Origin: Nitrospira sp.
GTDB taxonomy: Bacteria > Nitrospirota > Nitrospiria > Nitrospirales > UBA8639
Length of the DNA: 64,000 nt
Reading direction: 5' to 3'
Assembly (NCBI GenBank): GCA_011523385.1
Contig: WTGX01000018.1
Span: 33,591-97,590 of the forward strand
Shown here: positions 1-9,003 of the stretch, piece by piece
Position numbering within the stretch: position 1 is the stretch's first letter
Layout of the letters: each line of letters opens with the position of its first letter
The notes under the pieces: model-generated
The model's input: only the letters and a program-made list of their open reading frames with translations
What the model was told of the DNA's origin: nothing
The model's database searches: none
Position numbers and translations under genes: made by a program

Positions 1-1
1 G

Positions 2-454
2 AGTCTCCTCCAGTCACGCCAGATCTCCCCGGTCCTGACGCCGCACCCCGGAGAGATGGCCCGGCTTCTTGGCGAATCGACGGCGGCAACGGTGAACCGC
101 AATCGTTTGAGGATCGCCCAGGATTTTGCCCGTGCCCATTCAAGCGTCGTGGTGCTGAAGGGAGCACGCACGATTGTGGCCCATCCTGAAGGAGCGACGT
201 TGATTTCACCCACCGGCAATCCCGGCATGGCCACTGCGGGCACCGGAGACGTGCTGACCGGGATCCTGACCGGATTGCTGGCGCAAGGAGTCTCACCGTG
301 GGAAGCGGCTCAAAGCGGCGTCTTCCTTCATGGCTTGGCCGGCGACCTCGCGGCTCGGGTCTACGGGTATCCCAGCTTGATGGCCGGCGACCTTTTGGCC
401 TACCTGCCGCAAGCCATCACCCAGGTGCTTCACGCCGTTGCTCCTCGACCATGA
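2..454 (+). CDS. nnrD: ADP-dependent NAD(P)H-hydrate dehydratase, C-terminal part (gene starts before the window)
   Basis: This is the C-terminal part of the NAD(P)HX dehydratase (YjeF C-terminal, ribokinase-like fold), a cytoplasmic repair enzyme that restores NAD(P)H from its hydrated form. The frame is open from base 2 with no start codon, so the gene begins upstream. In many bacteria the missing part would carry the NAD(P)HX epimerase domain. Landmarks are PHPGEM near the left edge, the VVLKG strand, and NPGMATAGTGDVLTG, the glycine-rich nucleotide loop with its conserved Asp. The TGA stop at 452-454 overlaps the tsaE start as ATGA, which suggests translational coupling. Confidence 0.9.
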   Translation, partial: SLLQSRQISPVLTPHPGEMARLLGESTAATVNRNRLRIAQDFARAHSSVVVLKGARTIVAHPEGATLISPTGNPGMATAGTGDVLTGILTGLLAQGVSPWEAAQSGVFLHGLAGDLAARVYGYPSLMAGDLLAYLPQAITQVLHAVAPRP

Positions 455-963
455 AGCCGTTCCCTGATCATATGACCACCGCACAGACAAAATCCTGGAC
501 CCTGACCCTGCGGTCGTCGTCGCACACCGAGGAATTCGGCTCGACCATTGGCCGGCATCTTCAGAAGGGCGACATCATCGCGCTCGTCGGTGAGTTGGGC
601 GCAGGGAAAACGACGTTCGTGCGCGGGGTCGCCCTGGGCACGGGTTTCGAACCCCATGTCGTTAGCAGTCCGACGTTTACCTTTATCCAGGAATACGCCG
701 GTCCCCTGACGCTTGCCCACGTGGACTTGTATCGACTGGAAGAGCCGGGAGAATTGGCTGACACGGGATTGGCCGAGTATTTGGACGGAGACTTCGTGGT
801 CCTGATTGAATGGGCCGACCGGCTGCCTGCCTCGCGGATGCCCAATGACTATCTTTCCATTCAACTTTCCTATGCGGGGAAAAACACCCGTCGCGTGAAC
901 GTTCAGGCTTTCGGGCCGCGAAGCTCCGGTCTTCTTCACGTGCTCATGTCGGACGCAAGGTAG
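451..963 (+). CDS. tsaE: tRNA threonylcarbamoyladenosine biosynthesis ATPase TsaE
   Basis: TsaE is the ATPase that works with TsaB and TsaD to make the t6A modification at position 37 of ANN-decoding tRNAs, in the cytoplasm. The 170-residue product carries the P-loop GELGAGKTT, followed by SSPTF and the HVDLYRL stretch typical of the family, and IEWADR near the C-terminus. I chose the ATG at 451 because it overlaps the previous stop (ATGA). A second ATG at 472 in the same frame is an alternative start. The long upstream extension of this frame runs inside nnrD and is not needed. The nnr-tsaE order is common in bacteria, where the two proteins are sometimes linked with alr or tsaB. Confidence 0.93.
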   Translation: MKPFPDHMTTAQTKSWTLTLRSSSHTEEFGSTIGRHLQKGDIIALVGELGAGKTTFVRGVALGTGFEPHVVSSPTFTFIQEYAGPLTLAHVDLYRLEEPGELADTGLAEYLDGDFVVLIEWADRLPASRMPNDYLSIQLSYAGKNTRRVNVQAFGPRSSGLLHVLMSDAR

Positions 964-970
964 TTGCCTC

Positions 971-3604
971 ATGGGTCAATCGGAACTGAACCCTCTGCTG
1001 AAACAATATTGGGACATCAAACGACAGTACCCGGAGACGATTGTGTTCTTTCGCGTGGGTGACTTCTATGAAATGTTTGACGAGGACGCGAAAGAGGCCG
1101 CGGCCTTGCTCAACATCGCCCTGACGACCAGGAACAAGAACAGTGCCAACCCCGTTCCTCTCTGCGGAGTACCGTATCATGCGGCCACGAGCTATCTGGC
1201 CAAATTGCTGAAAGCCGGGAAAACCGTGGCGCTCTGCGAGCAGGTCGAAGACCCCAAATCGGCCAAGGGTCTGGTCAAACGAGAGGTCGTCCGGCTCTAT
1301 ACCCCTGGCACGATTTTCGATGATGAGTTGCTGGACGCCAACACAGCCAACTACCTGGCGGCCTTGTCCGTTCAACGCGACCCGATCCATTCACGTCATA
1401 GTTTTGGCCTCGCCTCGATCGACCTGTCCACCGGACAATTTCTCATTGCAGGATTTTCCGGGGAACACGGCCAGGACTCGATGCTGGACGAACTCATCCG
1501 CCTCGGCCCGCAAGAAGTCATTATCCCGGATAAAACGGATACGATAGCCCTCGACAGGCTCCTGGAACCCCTGCGGTTACCTCGCGTGACGGAACAACCG
1601 TCTGCGTGTTTCGAATCGGATGCTTCGCAGGAGATTCTCCGGGCTCATTTCGAGGTTGATCACGTGGACGCACTTGGCCTCTCTGCCACAGGACCCGGGG
1701 TCCAAGCGGGTGGCTGTATTCTGCGTTATCTGAAGCAGACCCAACCCACCCTGGAGCACCACCACATCCAAAAGCCGGAACTCCTGGAACCCACGCGGGA
1801 AATGCACCTGGACGCCATGACCATGCGTAACCTGGAACTGATCCAGCCCTTGTATCCGGATCAACAACACGCCACCTTGCTGTCGGTTCTCGATCATACG
1901 GTCACGGCCATGGGATGCCGGCTGTTACGACAGTGGATCGTTCGGCCTCTGCTCGACCACGAAGCCATTCAACGCCGGCTGAATTCGGTGTCCACGTTCA
2001 TGGACAACCTCAAGCTTCGCCTGCGCGTTCGCTCGTTCTTCAAGGACCTGCATGACCTCGAGCGGTTGAGTAGCCGCGTGGTCATGGGAACGGCGACTCC
2101 GCGGGACGTTCTTCGCTTGAAAGAATCCCTGACCATTCTGCCCCGGCTCTTTCAGCTTTTCGACGGTGTTGCCGATCCTTTACTCAACTCCGTCTTGCAG
2201 CGCTGGGATTCGCTTGCTGACGTCACCGGGCTGGTTGAAGACTCCATTGATCCCAATGCGCCGTGTTCCGTCAAAGAGGGGCCGATTTTTCAGGACGGTG
2301 TCGATCCCGTCATCGATGAGCTGCGAATGATGAGCCGGGACGGCGTGCAATGGTTGACCGATCTGGAGCAACACGAACGGGAAGAGAGCGGCATCGACTC
2401 GCTCAAGATCAAATACAATCAAGTGTACGGCTACTATTTCGAAGTGACGAAGGCAAACCTGTCGCGTGTGCCGGAATATTTTCGACGGAAACAAACGCTC
2501 GTGAATGCCGAGCGGTATACGACAGAAGATCTCGAACGCATTGAAGCCCAACTGTCCGGGGCCAATGAAAAGTTACGACGCGCCGAACAGGAACGTTTTC
2601 GGGCGATGCTGCAAACCCTGTCCGGCCACGTGTTCCGTATTCAAAAAATGGCCAAACACGTGGCCCTGCTCGACGTGCTCTCGAATTTCGCAGAGGTCGC
2701 TTCCAGGAATCGCTACGTCAAACCAGAGATGCACGACGGCGGGATCATCTTCATCAAAAATGGACGGCATCCGGTTGTTGAACAATTCGACTTACCCGAT
2801 GGGTTTATCCCGAACGACTCCTACCTGGACTTGGACTCGCATCGTTTATTGTTGCTGACCGGCCCCAACATGGCAGGAAAGAGTACGTTCTTGCGGCAAA
2901 CCGGGTTGATTGTCCTCATGGCGCACGTGGGCTGCTTTGTGCCTGCCTCAGAAGCGAAAATCGGGGTCATAGATCGATTGTTCACCCGGGTGGGCGCCTC
3001 CGATAATCTGGCATTCGGGTTGAGCACCTTTATGGTGGAAATGCTGGAAACCGCCAAAATTTTGCATGGGGCGACATCGCGGAGTCTCATCCTGTTGGAT
3101 GAAATAGGGCGAGGAACCAGTACCTACGATGGTTTGAGTCTGGCTTGGGCGATCGCCGAACATATTCAGGACCGGCGTGTCCTGGGGGCCAGGACTCTCT
3201 TTGCCACGCACTATCATGAAATGACTGATTTGGAGAAGTTTCGCGATGGCGTTCAAAACCTCACTGTCGCTGTCAAAGAAGACAAGGAGGACGTCATCTT
3301 TTTAAGAAAAATCAAACCGGGAAAAGCCGCTCGCAGTTACGGGATCCACGTGGGCAAACTGGCAGGTTTACCCTCATCTCTCATCTCGCGAGCTGAAGAA
3401 GTCTTGGCGCAACTGGAACAGGAGTCGTCTTCTGAGAATGCAAGCAATCGGATTCAGGAAGAGAACCCCGGGGCCATACTGTCGTCAACCCCCCAACCCC
3501 ATCCCCTGATTGAAGAAATCAAACAGTTGGAATTGTTTTCCATGACGCCGCTTGAAGCATTAAACCGCTTGGCTGAAATCCAAAAACGTCTCGATGCCAA
3601 ATAA
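971..3604 (+). CDS. mutS: DNA mismatch repair protein MutS
   Basis: MutS recognises base mismatches and small loops and, as an ATP-driven clamp, recruits MutL. At 877 residues it has the usual length. The N-terminal mismatch-binding domain contains FFRVGDFYEMF, whose Phe-x-Glu wedge is seen here as FYEMF. The connector, lever and clamp domains follow. The C-terminal ATPase has Walker A GPNMAGKST (about residues 631-639), Walker B LILLDEIGRGTST and the ATHYHE segment. The C-terminus has an MLH-type tail after a Ser/Glu-rich linker. The gene starts 7 bases after tsaE, so the three plus-strand genes probably form one transcript, ending at the terminator at 3606-3640. Confidence 0.97.
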   Translation: MGQSELNPLLKQYWDIKRQYPETIVFFRVGDFYEMFDEDAKEAAALLNIALTTRNKNSANPVPLCGVPYHAATSYLAKLLKAGKTVALCEQVEDPKSAKGLVKREVVRLYTPGTIFDDELLDANTANYLAALSVQRDPIHSRHSFGLASIDLSTGQFLIAGFSGEHGQDSMLDELIRLGPQEVIIPDKTDTIALDRLLEPLRLPRVTEQPSACFESDASQEILRAHFEVDHVDALGLSATGPGVQAGGCILRYLKQTQPTLEHHHIQKPELLEPTREMHLDAMTMRNLELIQPLYPDQQHATLLSVLDHTVTAMGCRLLRQWIVRPLLDHEAIQRRLNSVSTFMDNLKLRLRVRSFFKDLHDLERLSSRVVMGTATPRDVLRLKESLTILPRLFQLFDGVADPLLNSVLQRWDSLADVTGLVEDSIDPNAPCSVKEGPIFQDGVDPVIDELRMMSRDGVQWLTDLEQHEREESGIDSLKIKYNQVYGYYFEVTKANLSRVPEYFRRKQTLVNAERYTTEDLERIEAQLSGANEKLRRAEQERFRAMLQTLSGHVFRIQKMAKHVALLDVLSNFAEVASRNRYVKPEMHDGGIIFIKNGRHPVVEQFDLPDGFIPNDSYLDLDSHRLLLLTGPNMAGKSTFLRQTGLIVLMAHVGCFVPASEAKIGVIDRLFTRVGASDNLAFGLSTFMVEMLETAKILHGATSRSLILLDEIGRGTSTYDGLSLAWAIAEHIQDRRVLGARTLFATHYHEMTDLEKFRDGVQNLTVAVKEDKEDVIFLRKIKPGKAARSYGIHVGKLAGLPSSLISRAEEVLAQLEQESSSENASNRIQEENPGAILSSTPQPHPLIEEIKQLELFSMTPLEALNRLAEIQKRLDAK

Positions 3605-3605
3605 A

Positions 3606-3640
3606 AAAAGGGCGGGACTTCAGAAAAGTCCCGCCCTTTT
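3606..3640. terminator. Bidirectional intrinsic terminator between mutS and the exported gene pair
   Basis: A perfect 15-bp stem (3606-3620 with 3626-3640) closes a five-base CAGAA loop. The G/C-rich core GGGCGGGACTT is flanked by A-runs on the left and T-runs on the right, so the hairpin ends in a U-tract on either strand. It sits between two convergent genes (mutS on plus, the 3661-4314 gene on minus) and can serve both. Confidence 0.92.
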
Positions 3641-3660
3641 CGTTTTGCTAAAGCTGTTTG

Positions 3661-4314
3661 TTATTGCAACGACGCGCCGAACTTGCCTTCCTTGGTCCCC
3701 TTGGAGGTATGGGACTTCTGGTTGGAGTACGGAATGAACCCGGAAATCGGACCCACACCCGGGACCATCACGTCGTACTGCATCTTCTTGTTTTGCGCCC
3801 AATGGTTGTTGTCAATGGAATCCACAACGCTGATCGCCCGCAGGCTATGAATGCTTCTGGGCTTGTCCGGCGTACCGGCGACTTCAGGAACTTCCTTAAC
3901 CGAGGACACCACGCGATGGTTCTGCTCGGTCTCCTGAATCACGAGTTCGACCAAGGTATACTTGGAAGCCTCAGTCCCGCTCATGACTGCCTGGCTGTGC
4001 GAGCCTTTGCCTAAGGCCACGAGCTTTTGCCACACGCCGTCATCTTTCGGGTAGACTTTCAAATTCTTCCCCGGGAAATACTTCTGCCAATAGTATCCAC
4101 TCTCGGCATTGCCCCCGAACACGGCGATGTTGACCCAGGCGGCTTTGTCGTACGGATCGGTGACCGCAACCCGTCCATGTACGGTGGTCGGTTTGCTGAG
4201 ATCGCCCCACTCGAACCGTTCCTGGAACGCTTCAATGGCAAGCGCACTGGAGGCCATGCAACCCACCACGATCAAGGCAGTTAAAACGGCCAACCCTGAT
4301 TTCCCAATTTTCAT
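3661..4314 (-). CDS. Exported or lipid-anchored protein of unknown function (second gene of a pair)
   Basis: I do not recognise this 217-residue protein. Its N-terminus (MKIGKS, then a hydrophobic run) is a secretion signal. Two readings are possible: cleavage after ALA at residue 26, or a lipoprotein box VVGC with Cys19 as the lipidated residue. The mature part is hydrophilic with no further membrane segment. It contains a GRVAV-type beta-rich beginning, a YYWQKYFPGKNL stretch and a C-terminal MVPGVGPISGFIPY segment. A good ribosome site (GAGGAGG, about 8 bases away) precedes the ATG. The gene lies 90 bases downstream of the other exported gene on the same strand and ends at a strong terminator, so the two are probably one operon. 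Confidence 0.8.
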   Translation of the reverse strand: MKIGKSGLAVLTALIVVGCMASSALAIEAFQERFEWGDLSKPTTVHGRVAVTDPYDKAAWVNIAVFGGNAESGYYWQKYFPGKNLKVYPKDDGVWQKLVALGKGSHSQAVMSGTEASKYTLVELVIQETEQNHRVVSSVKEVPEVAGTPDKPRSIHSLRAISVVDSIDNNHWAQNKKMQYDVMVPGVGPISGFIPYSNQKSHTSKGTKEGKFGASLQ

Positions 4315-4404
4315 GATTCCTTCCTCCTCAATTAAGCGCTAAAAATGAGAACTCGTAAAATGAATGAATCAGTTTCCTATAGGATCAAGCAACACGTTTT
4401 CAGG

Positions 4405-4953
4405 TTACTCTCCAGCAAGAACTTTGAAGCCCGTGACGGTGTTGCCGTCGAGTTGCACTTCCATGGCAACCAGGTTTTGGGACGCGTCGGTCAACTGCTT
4501 CATCAACGCGGAATCTTTCACTCGCAACCGCACCGTTGTTTGCGGATTGTACCATCCGGCATAGGGATTGTTGCGATCTTCGCCGCCTTGATACCCCCAC
4601 GCACAGCAGACGAACAACGGATCAGGAATGGCCACGTTGCGGTCATCGGAAGCCCGGCCAAGGGGATCACCGGTTTCGCCTGGGTTGCTGGTGTTCCAAT
4701 ATTGAATGCCAAAAAGGATTTCGCCGGCCGGATTGTCGGCCCAATGGGCATACACGCGACCTTTCAAGCTGGCAGGTGCGGTCCCTTTGAGGGACATGTC
4801 GCCGATCGTGGCTACCTCTTCCGGATTACCGCCACATTTCTTGTTGCTGGAACAGGGGCCCTTTTGGGCATCGGCCAGACCGATGAAGCCAACGAGCATC
4901 AGACCTGCAGCCAGCACTCCCACAACGCCCCCACGGAAAAATGACTTCTTCAT
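4405..4953 (-). CDS. Exported Cys-containing protein of unknown function (first gene of a pair)
   Basis: This 182-residue protein is not recognised. It has a classical signal peptide (MKKSFFRGG, a hydrophobic core, then LADA with a likely cut before Gln30). The mature protein has Cys34 and Cys40 close to the new N-terminus and an adjacent pair, Cys116-Cys117, in PLFVCCAWGYQGG. This arrangement could form disulfides or bind a metal, but no CxxCH haem motif is present. The mature part is rich in Gly, Asn, Trp and Tyr, as in small beta-rich periplasmic domains. A strong ribosome site (AAAGGAGGGGG) precedes the ATG. It and the downstream exported gene (3661-4314) are probably co-transcribed. Confidence 0.8.
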   Translation of the reverse strand: MKKSFFRGGVVGVLAAGLMLVGFIGLADAQKGPCSSNKKCGGNPEEVATIGDMSLKGTAPASLKGRVYAHWADNPAGEILFGIQYWNTSNPGETGDPLGRASDDRNVAIPDPLFVCCAWGYQGGEDRNNPYAGWYNPQTTVRLRVKDSALMKQLTDASQNLVAMEVQLDGNTVTGFKVLAGE

Positions 4954-5001
4954 TTCCCCCTCCTTTACTTAGGATGACATAATAAAAATAACGACTCGTA
5001 C

Positions 5002-5030
5002 TTTTTAACCAAAAACCGTTTCCATTGCAA
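5002..5030 (-). promoter_or_regulatory. Candidate sigma-70 promoter for the exported gene pair
   Basis: On the minus strand TTGCAA (5025-5030) and TAAAAA (5002-5007) are separated by 17 bases, about 50 bases upstream of the 4405-4953 start codon. The boxes are only moderate matches. The rest of the 4954-5171 gap is AT-rich and holds no gene that I can see. Confidence 0.35.
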
Positions 5031-5171
5031 CGAAAAAGCAGGACCTCTTTTCTCATGACTCAAGGGGCCTTTTGACCCCTCACAACATTCTCGCTTTTAA
5101 TCAGAGTGGCCCATGCTACTCATCCCGTTGCAAGATGTCAAGGGTCTTTCCAGAGAAAATTTGCGGGTTTT

Positions 5172-6449
5172 CTACACCTGCACAAAAAATTTTTCTTGCA
5201 GGGGCTCAGGGGGCACGGGTCCCAATGCCGTCACGGACATCGAACCAAAATCCAAAAGCTCCCGGCTGATGGCCTGAACATCCTGTCCGGAAACGCGATC
5301 GATGGCAGACACGAGTTCCCGGAGAGACACGTACCGCCCTTGGGCGAGTTCATCCTTGGCCAATTTGTTCATCCGCCCATAGGTCCCTTCCAACCCCAGC
5401 ATCAAGGTCCCCTTTAGTTGGTTTTTGGTTCGCTCCAATTCCTGGGAGGCGATCCCGCGTTTCTGCAATTTTTTGATTTCCCGGCAGACTACATCCACCA
5501 CCGAGGGCGCCTCTTTGGCCCCGCTCGCCGCATAAATAGTCAACACCCCTCCGTCTGAAAAGCTCGACAATTGGGAATAGATCGTATACGCCAGACCGCG
5601 TTTCTCCCGAATTTCCTGGAAGAGCCGGGAACTCATCCCTCCTCCGAGTAGGGCGTTCAGGGTATGGGCCGCGTACCGGGCCGGATGAGCCACGGGCAAC
5701 CCCTTGAATCCCAGACAGAGATGGACCTGCTCCAATTGTTTGTGATGGACCATGATCCCTCCCCGAACACGTGGCGGTTTCTGCCGTTGCCCACCATTCC
5801 CATCACGACCGGTGGCCTTCCACGTTCCAAATGCGGCCCGGACCAAGGCCTCGACTTTCTTCACCTCGAAATTCCCCGCCACTGCAATCACGGTTTTCTC
5901 CGGACGATAGTGTTCCTCCAGATAGTGAAGCAGGTCGCGTCGCTGCATGCGCTTCATGGTGGCCTGATCCCCCAGGATCGACCGCCCCAGGGGATGCCCC
6001 CGTAACACCTGCTTGGCATGCAGTTCCTGCACGAAATCTTCCGGATCGTCCCGAACCATTCGGATTTCCTCCAACACGACCTGTTTTTCCCGTTCGATTT
6101 CCTTGCGATCAAAACGGGAGTGATAAAAAACGTCGGCCAATAAATCGATCGCCTGCCCGATTTGTTGGTCCAACACTTTGATGTACAGGGTGGTGGTTTC
6201 ATGGGTGGTAAAGGCATTCATCTCTCCACCCAGGCTGTCGATTTCGTGCGAAATCTGCGTAGCAGACCGACGGCGCGTGCCTTTGAACATCATGTGTTCA
6301 AGGAAGTGGGCAAACCCCTTCTGCCGAGGCCCTTCGTCCCTTGTGCCGACGTTTTCCCAAACACTGACGGCAACGGACTTGAGGGACGGCATCCGTTCCA
6401 TTACCACACGAACGCCGTTATCGAGGACAAGCTTGCGCGTCCAGGTCAT
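5172..6449 (-). CDS. M16 family zinc peptidase (processing-peptidase/YmxG type)
   Basis: This is a 425-residue member of the pitrilysin/insulinase clan. It has one active N-terminal half with the inverted zinc motif HFLEH (His48, Glu51, His52) and the downstream acidic ligand in VVLEEIRM (Glu127/128). The C-terminal half has the family's RGLAYTIYS segment. No signal peptide is visible, so it is probably cytoplasmic, as for other YmxG-like proteins. It lies 89 bases downstream of pnp on the same strand, the same pnp-peptidase order as in Bacillus. The natural substrate cannot be read from the sequence. Confidence 0.93.
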   Translation of the reverse strand: MTWTRKLVLDNGVRVVMERMPSLKSVAVSVWENVGTRDEGPRQKGFAHFLEHMMFKGTRRRSATQISHEIDSLGGEMNAFTTHETTTLYIKVLDQQIGQAIDLLADVFYHSRFDRKEIEREKQVVLEEIRMVRDDPEDFVQELHAKQVLRGHPLGRSILGDQATMKRMQRRDLLHYLEEHYRPEKTVIAVAGNFEVKKVEALVRAAFGTWKATGRDGNGGQRQKPPRVRGGIMVHHKQLEQVHLCLGFKGLPVAHPARYAAHTLNALLGGGMSSRLFQEIREKRGLAYTIYSQLSSFSDGGVLTIYAASGAKEAPSVVDVVCREIKKLQKRGIASQELERTKNQLKGTLMLGLEGTYGRMNKLAKDELAQGRYVSLRELVSAIDRVSGQDVQAISRELLDFGSMSVTALGPVPPEPLQEKFFVQV

Positions 6450-6538
6450 TTTTTCGCTACCCGGGATTGGAGTGGGAAACGCGTCAAAGAATAATCCGCA
6501 AGAACGCCCGTCGAAGACCGTACAAACAGGCCTCCCGG

Positions 6539-8641
6539 CTAGGACGCGGCAGAAGGCTGTTCCGACTCCGCCAACGCCTCTTTGCGGCTCAGACGAATTT
6601 TGCCCTGCTTGTCGATTTCCAGGACTTTGACCAGGACCTGCTCCCCTTCCGCCAGTTCATCGGCCACGGATTTGACGCGATGCTCGGCTAATTGGGAAAT
6701 ATGCACCAAGCCGTCGATGTTGGGTAAAATCTCGACGAAGGCGCCAAAATCGACGATCTTCCGGACGGTCCCGAGGTAGGTTCTCCCCACGACCGCTTCC
6801 TCCGTCAACCGGTTGATCATGTCAATGGCCTGCTGAGCCGACGATTCGTCCACCGACGCAATCGTCACCAGGCCCGTATCATCGACGTTGACCTTGACCC
6901 CGCATTCCGCAATGATGCCGCGGATGACTTTCCCACCCGGTCCGATGACGTCCCGAATCTTGTCGGTTTTGATCTGAATCGTATAAATGCGGGGAGCATG
7001 GGGCGCCAGGGATTCCCGTGGCGATGAGAGCGAGTCCTGCATTTTTTCCAGAATGTGGAGCCGGCCGACCCGGGCTTGTTCGAGGGCCTGCCGCATCAAC
7101 TCGACCGTGATCCCCTCGATTTTGATGTCCATCTGGAGCGCGGTGACGCCCGTCCGGGTCCCCGTCACCTTGAAATCCATGTCGCCCAGATGGTCTTCGA
7201 GTCCGAGAATATCCGACAAGATCAGGACCCGGTCGCCTTCTTTGATGAGCCCCATGGCAATACCCGCTACGGGTTCCTTGATGGGCACACCGGCATCCAT
7301 CATGGCCAAGGTGCCTCCACACACCGTGGCCATGGAGGAGGAGCCGTTGGATTCCAAAATGTCCGATACGATGCGAATGGTATAGGGAAAGGCCTCCTTG
7401 TCCGGCAGCACCGACGTCAGCGCGCGCGCCGCCAGTTTCCCATGTCCGACTTCGCGTCGACCGGGCGACCGCAAAGGCCGGGCTTCCCCCACGCTGAACG
7501 GGGGAAAATTATAATGGAGCATGAAATTACGGAAATATTCCCCCTCAAGTGCGTCGATACGTTGCTCATCGTCCGAGGTGCCCAATGTGACCACGGACAG
7601 GCTTTGGGTTTCCCCTCTGGTGAACAGGGCGGAGCCATGCGTACGCGGCAACAGACTCGTTTCGCACGTAATGGGCCGGATATCGGTCGGACCCCGGCCA
7701 TCGGCGCGGATCTGTTTTTCCAAAATCATCTCGCGGACTTCACGATATTCCACGTCATGATAGACCTCTTTGACCTGCCGACCGCGCGCCGGGTCCTCGT
7801 CACCCAGCTTGTCGACCGCCTCGGACAGGATCTGGTCCAATCGCTCTTGCCGGTCGGTTTTGTTGGCGATGAGCACGGCTTCCCGAACCGGGCCAGCCAC
7901 CAATTCGCAGACCTGTCGTTCCAGGTCCTCGTCGACCGGCTCCACCGGCACCACCCGCTTGGGCCGTCCCACCAGTCCCTGTAACTCGACGATTTTGGCC
8001 ACGATCTTCTTGATTTCCGAATGGGCCAACGCCAATGCCTCCAGGAACACGGACTCGGACAGCCCATTCGCCCCGGCTTCCACCATCAGGATCGCGTCCT
8101 GGGTGCCGGCGACCACCAACTCGAGTTCGCTGTTCTGGAGTTCCTGCATATTGGGATTGACCACGAATTGGCCGTTTACGCGGCCGATCTTGACACCGGC
8201 CAGCGGGCCGGAAAAGGGAATATCCGAGATTGCGAGCGCGGCGGAGGCAGCCGTGATACCCACCACTTCCGAGGTCATCGATTGATCCACGGAGAGCACG
8301 GACGCAATGACTTGTGTCTCATAATAAAAGCGCTCCGGGATCAATGGGCGAATCGGCCGGTCAATGAGCCGGCTCGTCAGGGTTTCTTTTTCCGACGGAG
8401 CCCCTTCCCGCTTGAAATACCCCCCCGGAATTTTTCCGGCTGAATAGGCCTTTTCCTGATAATTCACCGTGAGCGGCAAAAAATCCGTGTCCGGCTTCAA
8501 CGTCTTGGACGCCACGGCCGTCGCCAAAACCACGGTGTCCCCATAGGAGGCCAAGACGGCCCCATCGGCCAGTTTGGCCATTCGCCCTGTCTCCAACCTC
8601 AACGTCCGTCCCGCGATCTCCATTTCAACTGCTTGTACCAT
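6539..8641 (-). CDS. pnp: Polyribonucleotide nucleotidyltransferase (PNPase)
   Basis: PNPase degrades RNA 3' to 5' by phosphorolysis and can add heteropolymeric tails; it acts as a trimer and is often degradosome-bound. The 700 residues show two RNase PH domains (the second contains ILESNGSSSMATVCGG and the catalytic Asp-rich segment SDILGLEDHLGDMDFKV). A KH domain with GPGGKVIRGI and a C-terminal S1 domain (VGRTYLGTVRKIVDFGAFVE) follow. Length and domain order are standard. A clear ribosome site (AAGGAGA, 6-8 bases) precedes the ATG. rpsO lies just upstream, the classical rpsO-pnp pair. Confidence 0.98.
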   Translation of the reverse strand: MVQAVEMEIAGRTLRLETGRMAKLADGAVLASYGDTVVLATAVASKTLKPDTDFLPLTVNYQEKAYSAGKIPGGYFKREGAPSEKETLTSRLIDRPIRPLIPERFYYETQVIASVLSVDQSMTSEVVGITAASAALAISDIPFSGPLAGVKIGRVNGQFVVNPNMQELQNSELELVVAGTQDAILMVEAGANGLSESVFLEALALAHSEIKKIVAKIVELQGLVGRPKRVVPVEPVDEDLERQVCELVAGPVREAVLIANKTDRQERLDQILSEAVDKLGDEDPARGRQVKEVYHDVEYREVREMILEKQIRADGRGPTDIRPITCETSLLPRTHGSALFTRGETQSLSVVTLGTSDDEQRIDALEGEYFRNFMLHYNFPPFSVGEARPLRSPGRREVGHGKLAARALTSVLPDKEAFPYTIRIVSDILESNGSSSMATVCGGTLAMMDAGVPIKEPVAGIAMGLIKEGDRVLILSDILGLEDHLGDMDFKVTGTRTGVTALQMDIKIEGITVELMRQALEQARVGRLHILEKMQDSLSSPRESLAPHAPRIYTIQIKTDKIRDVIGPGGKVIRGIIAECGVKVNVDDTGLVTIASVDESSAQQAIDMINRLTEEAVVGRTYLGTVRKIVDFGAFVEILPNIDGLVHISQLAEHRVKSVADELAEGEQVLVKVLEIDKQGKIRLSRKEALAESEQPSAAS

Positions 8642-8704
8642 GTACTTCTCTCCTTTTTGCCTTTTGCCTTCCGACTTTCTTCACACCCGTCGTGAAACGG
8701 CGTG

Positions 8705-8974
8705 TTATTTCCGCAGCCCTAATTTGCCAAGCAGGGCCCGATAGCGCCCGACGTCTTTGCGATGCAAATAATCCAACAAACGCCGGCGCAGGCTCACCAT
8801 TTTCAGCAACCCGTGTCGCGAATGATGATCTTTTTTATGCGTACGCAAATGGTCGGTTAAATAGGTGATGCGGTTCGTCAACAAGGCAATTTGCACCTCC
8901 GACGAACCCGTATCCCGTTCATGCGCGCGATGTCGCTGCACGATATCTGATTTTGCTTCCTTGACTGCGGCCAT
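8705..8974 (-). CDS. rpsO: 30S ribosomal protein S15
   Basis: S15 is an 89-residue primary binder of 16S rRNA that bridges to the large subunit. Signature segments are [20 protein letters not shown] and the C-terminal [20 protein letters not shown]. An AAAAAGGAGG ribosome site lies five bases before the ATG. The gene sits between truB (upstream) and pnp (63 bases downstream), as in many bacteria where S15 represses its own mRNA. I could not identify a specific operator fold here. Confidence 0.98.
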   Translation of the reverse strand: MAAVKEAKSDIVQRHRAHERDTGSSEVQIALLTNRITYLTDHLRTHKKDHHSRHGLLKMVSLRRRLLDYLHRKDVGRYRALLGKLGLRK

Positions 8975-9003
8975 ACCAGCCTCCTTTTTCCCTTTTTCAA
9001 AGT

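Noticed and set aside
4826..5056. A minus-strand frame overlapping the start of the 4405-4953 gene.
   Set aside because: It runs through the leader and the signal-peptide codons in another frame and has no ribosome site of its own.
7055..7984. A 309-codon plus-strand frame opposite pnp.
   Set aside because: It is a shadow of pnp with no ribosome site or family motif.
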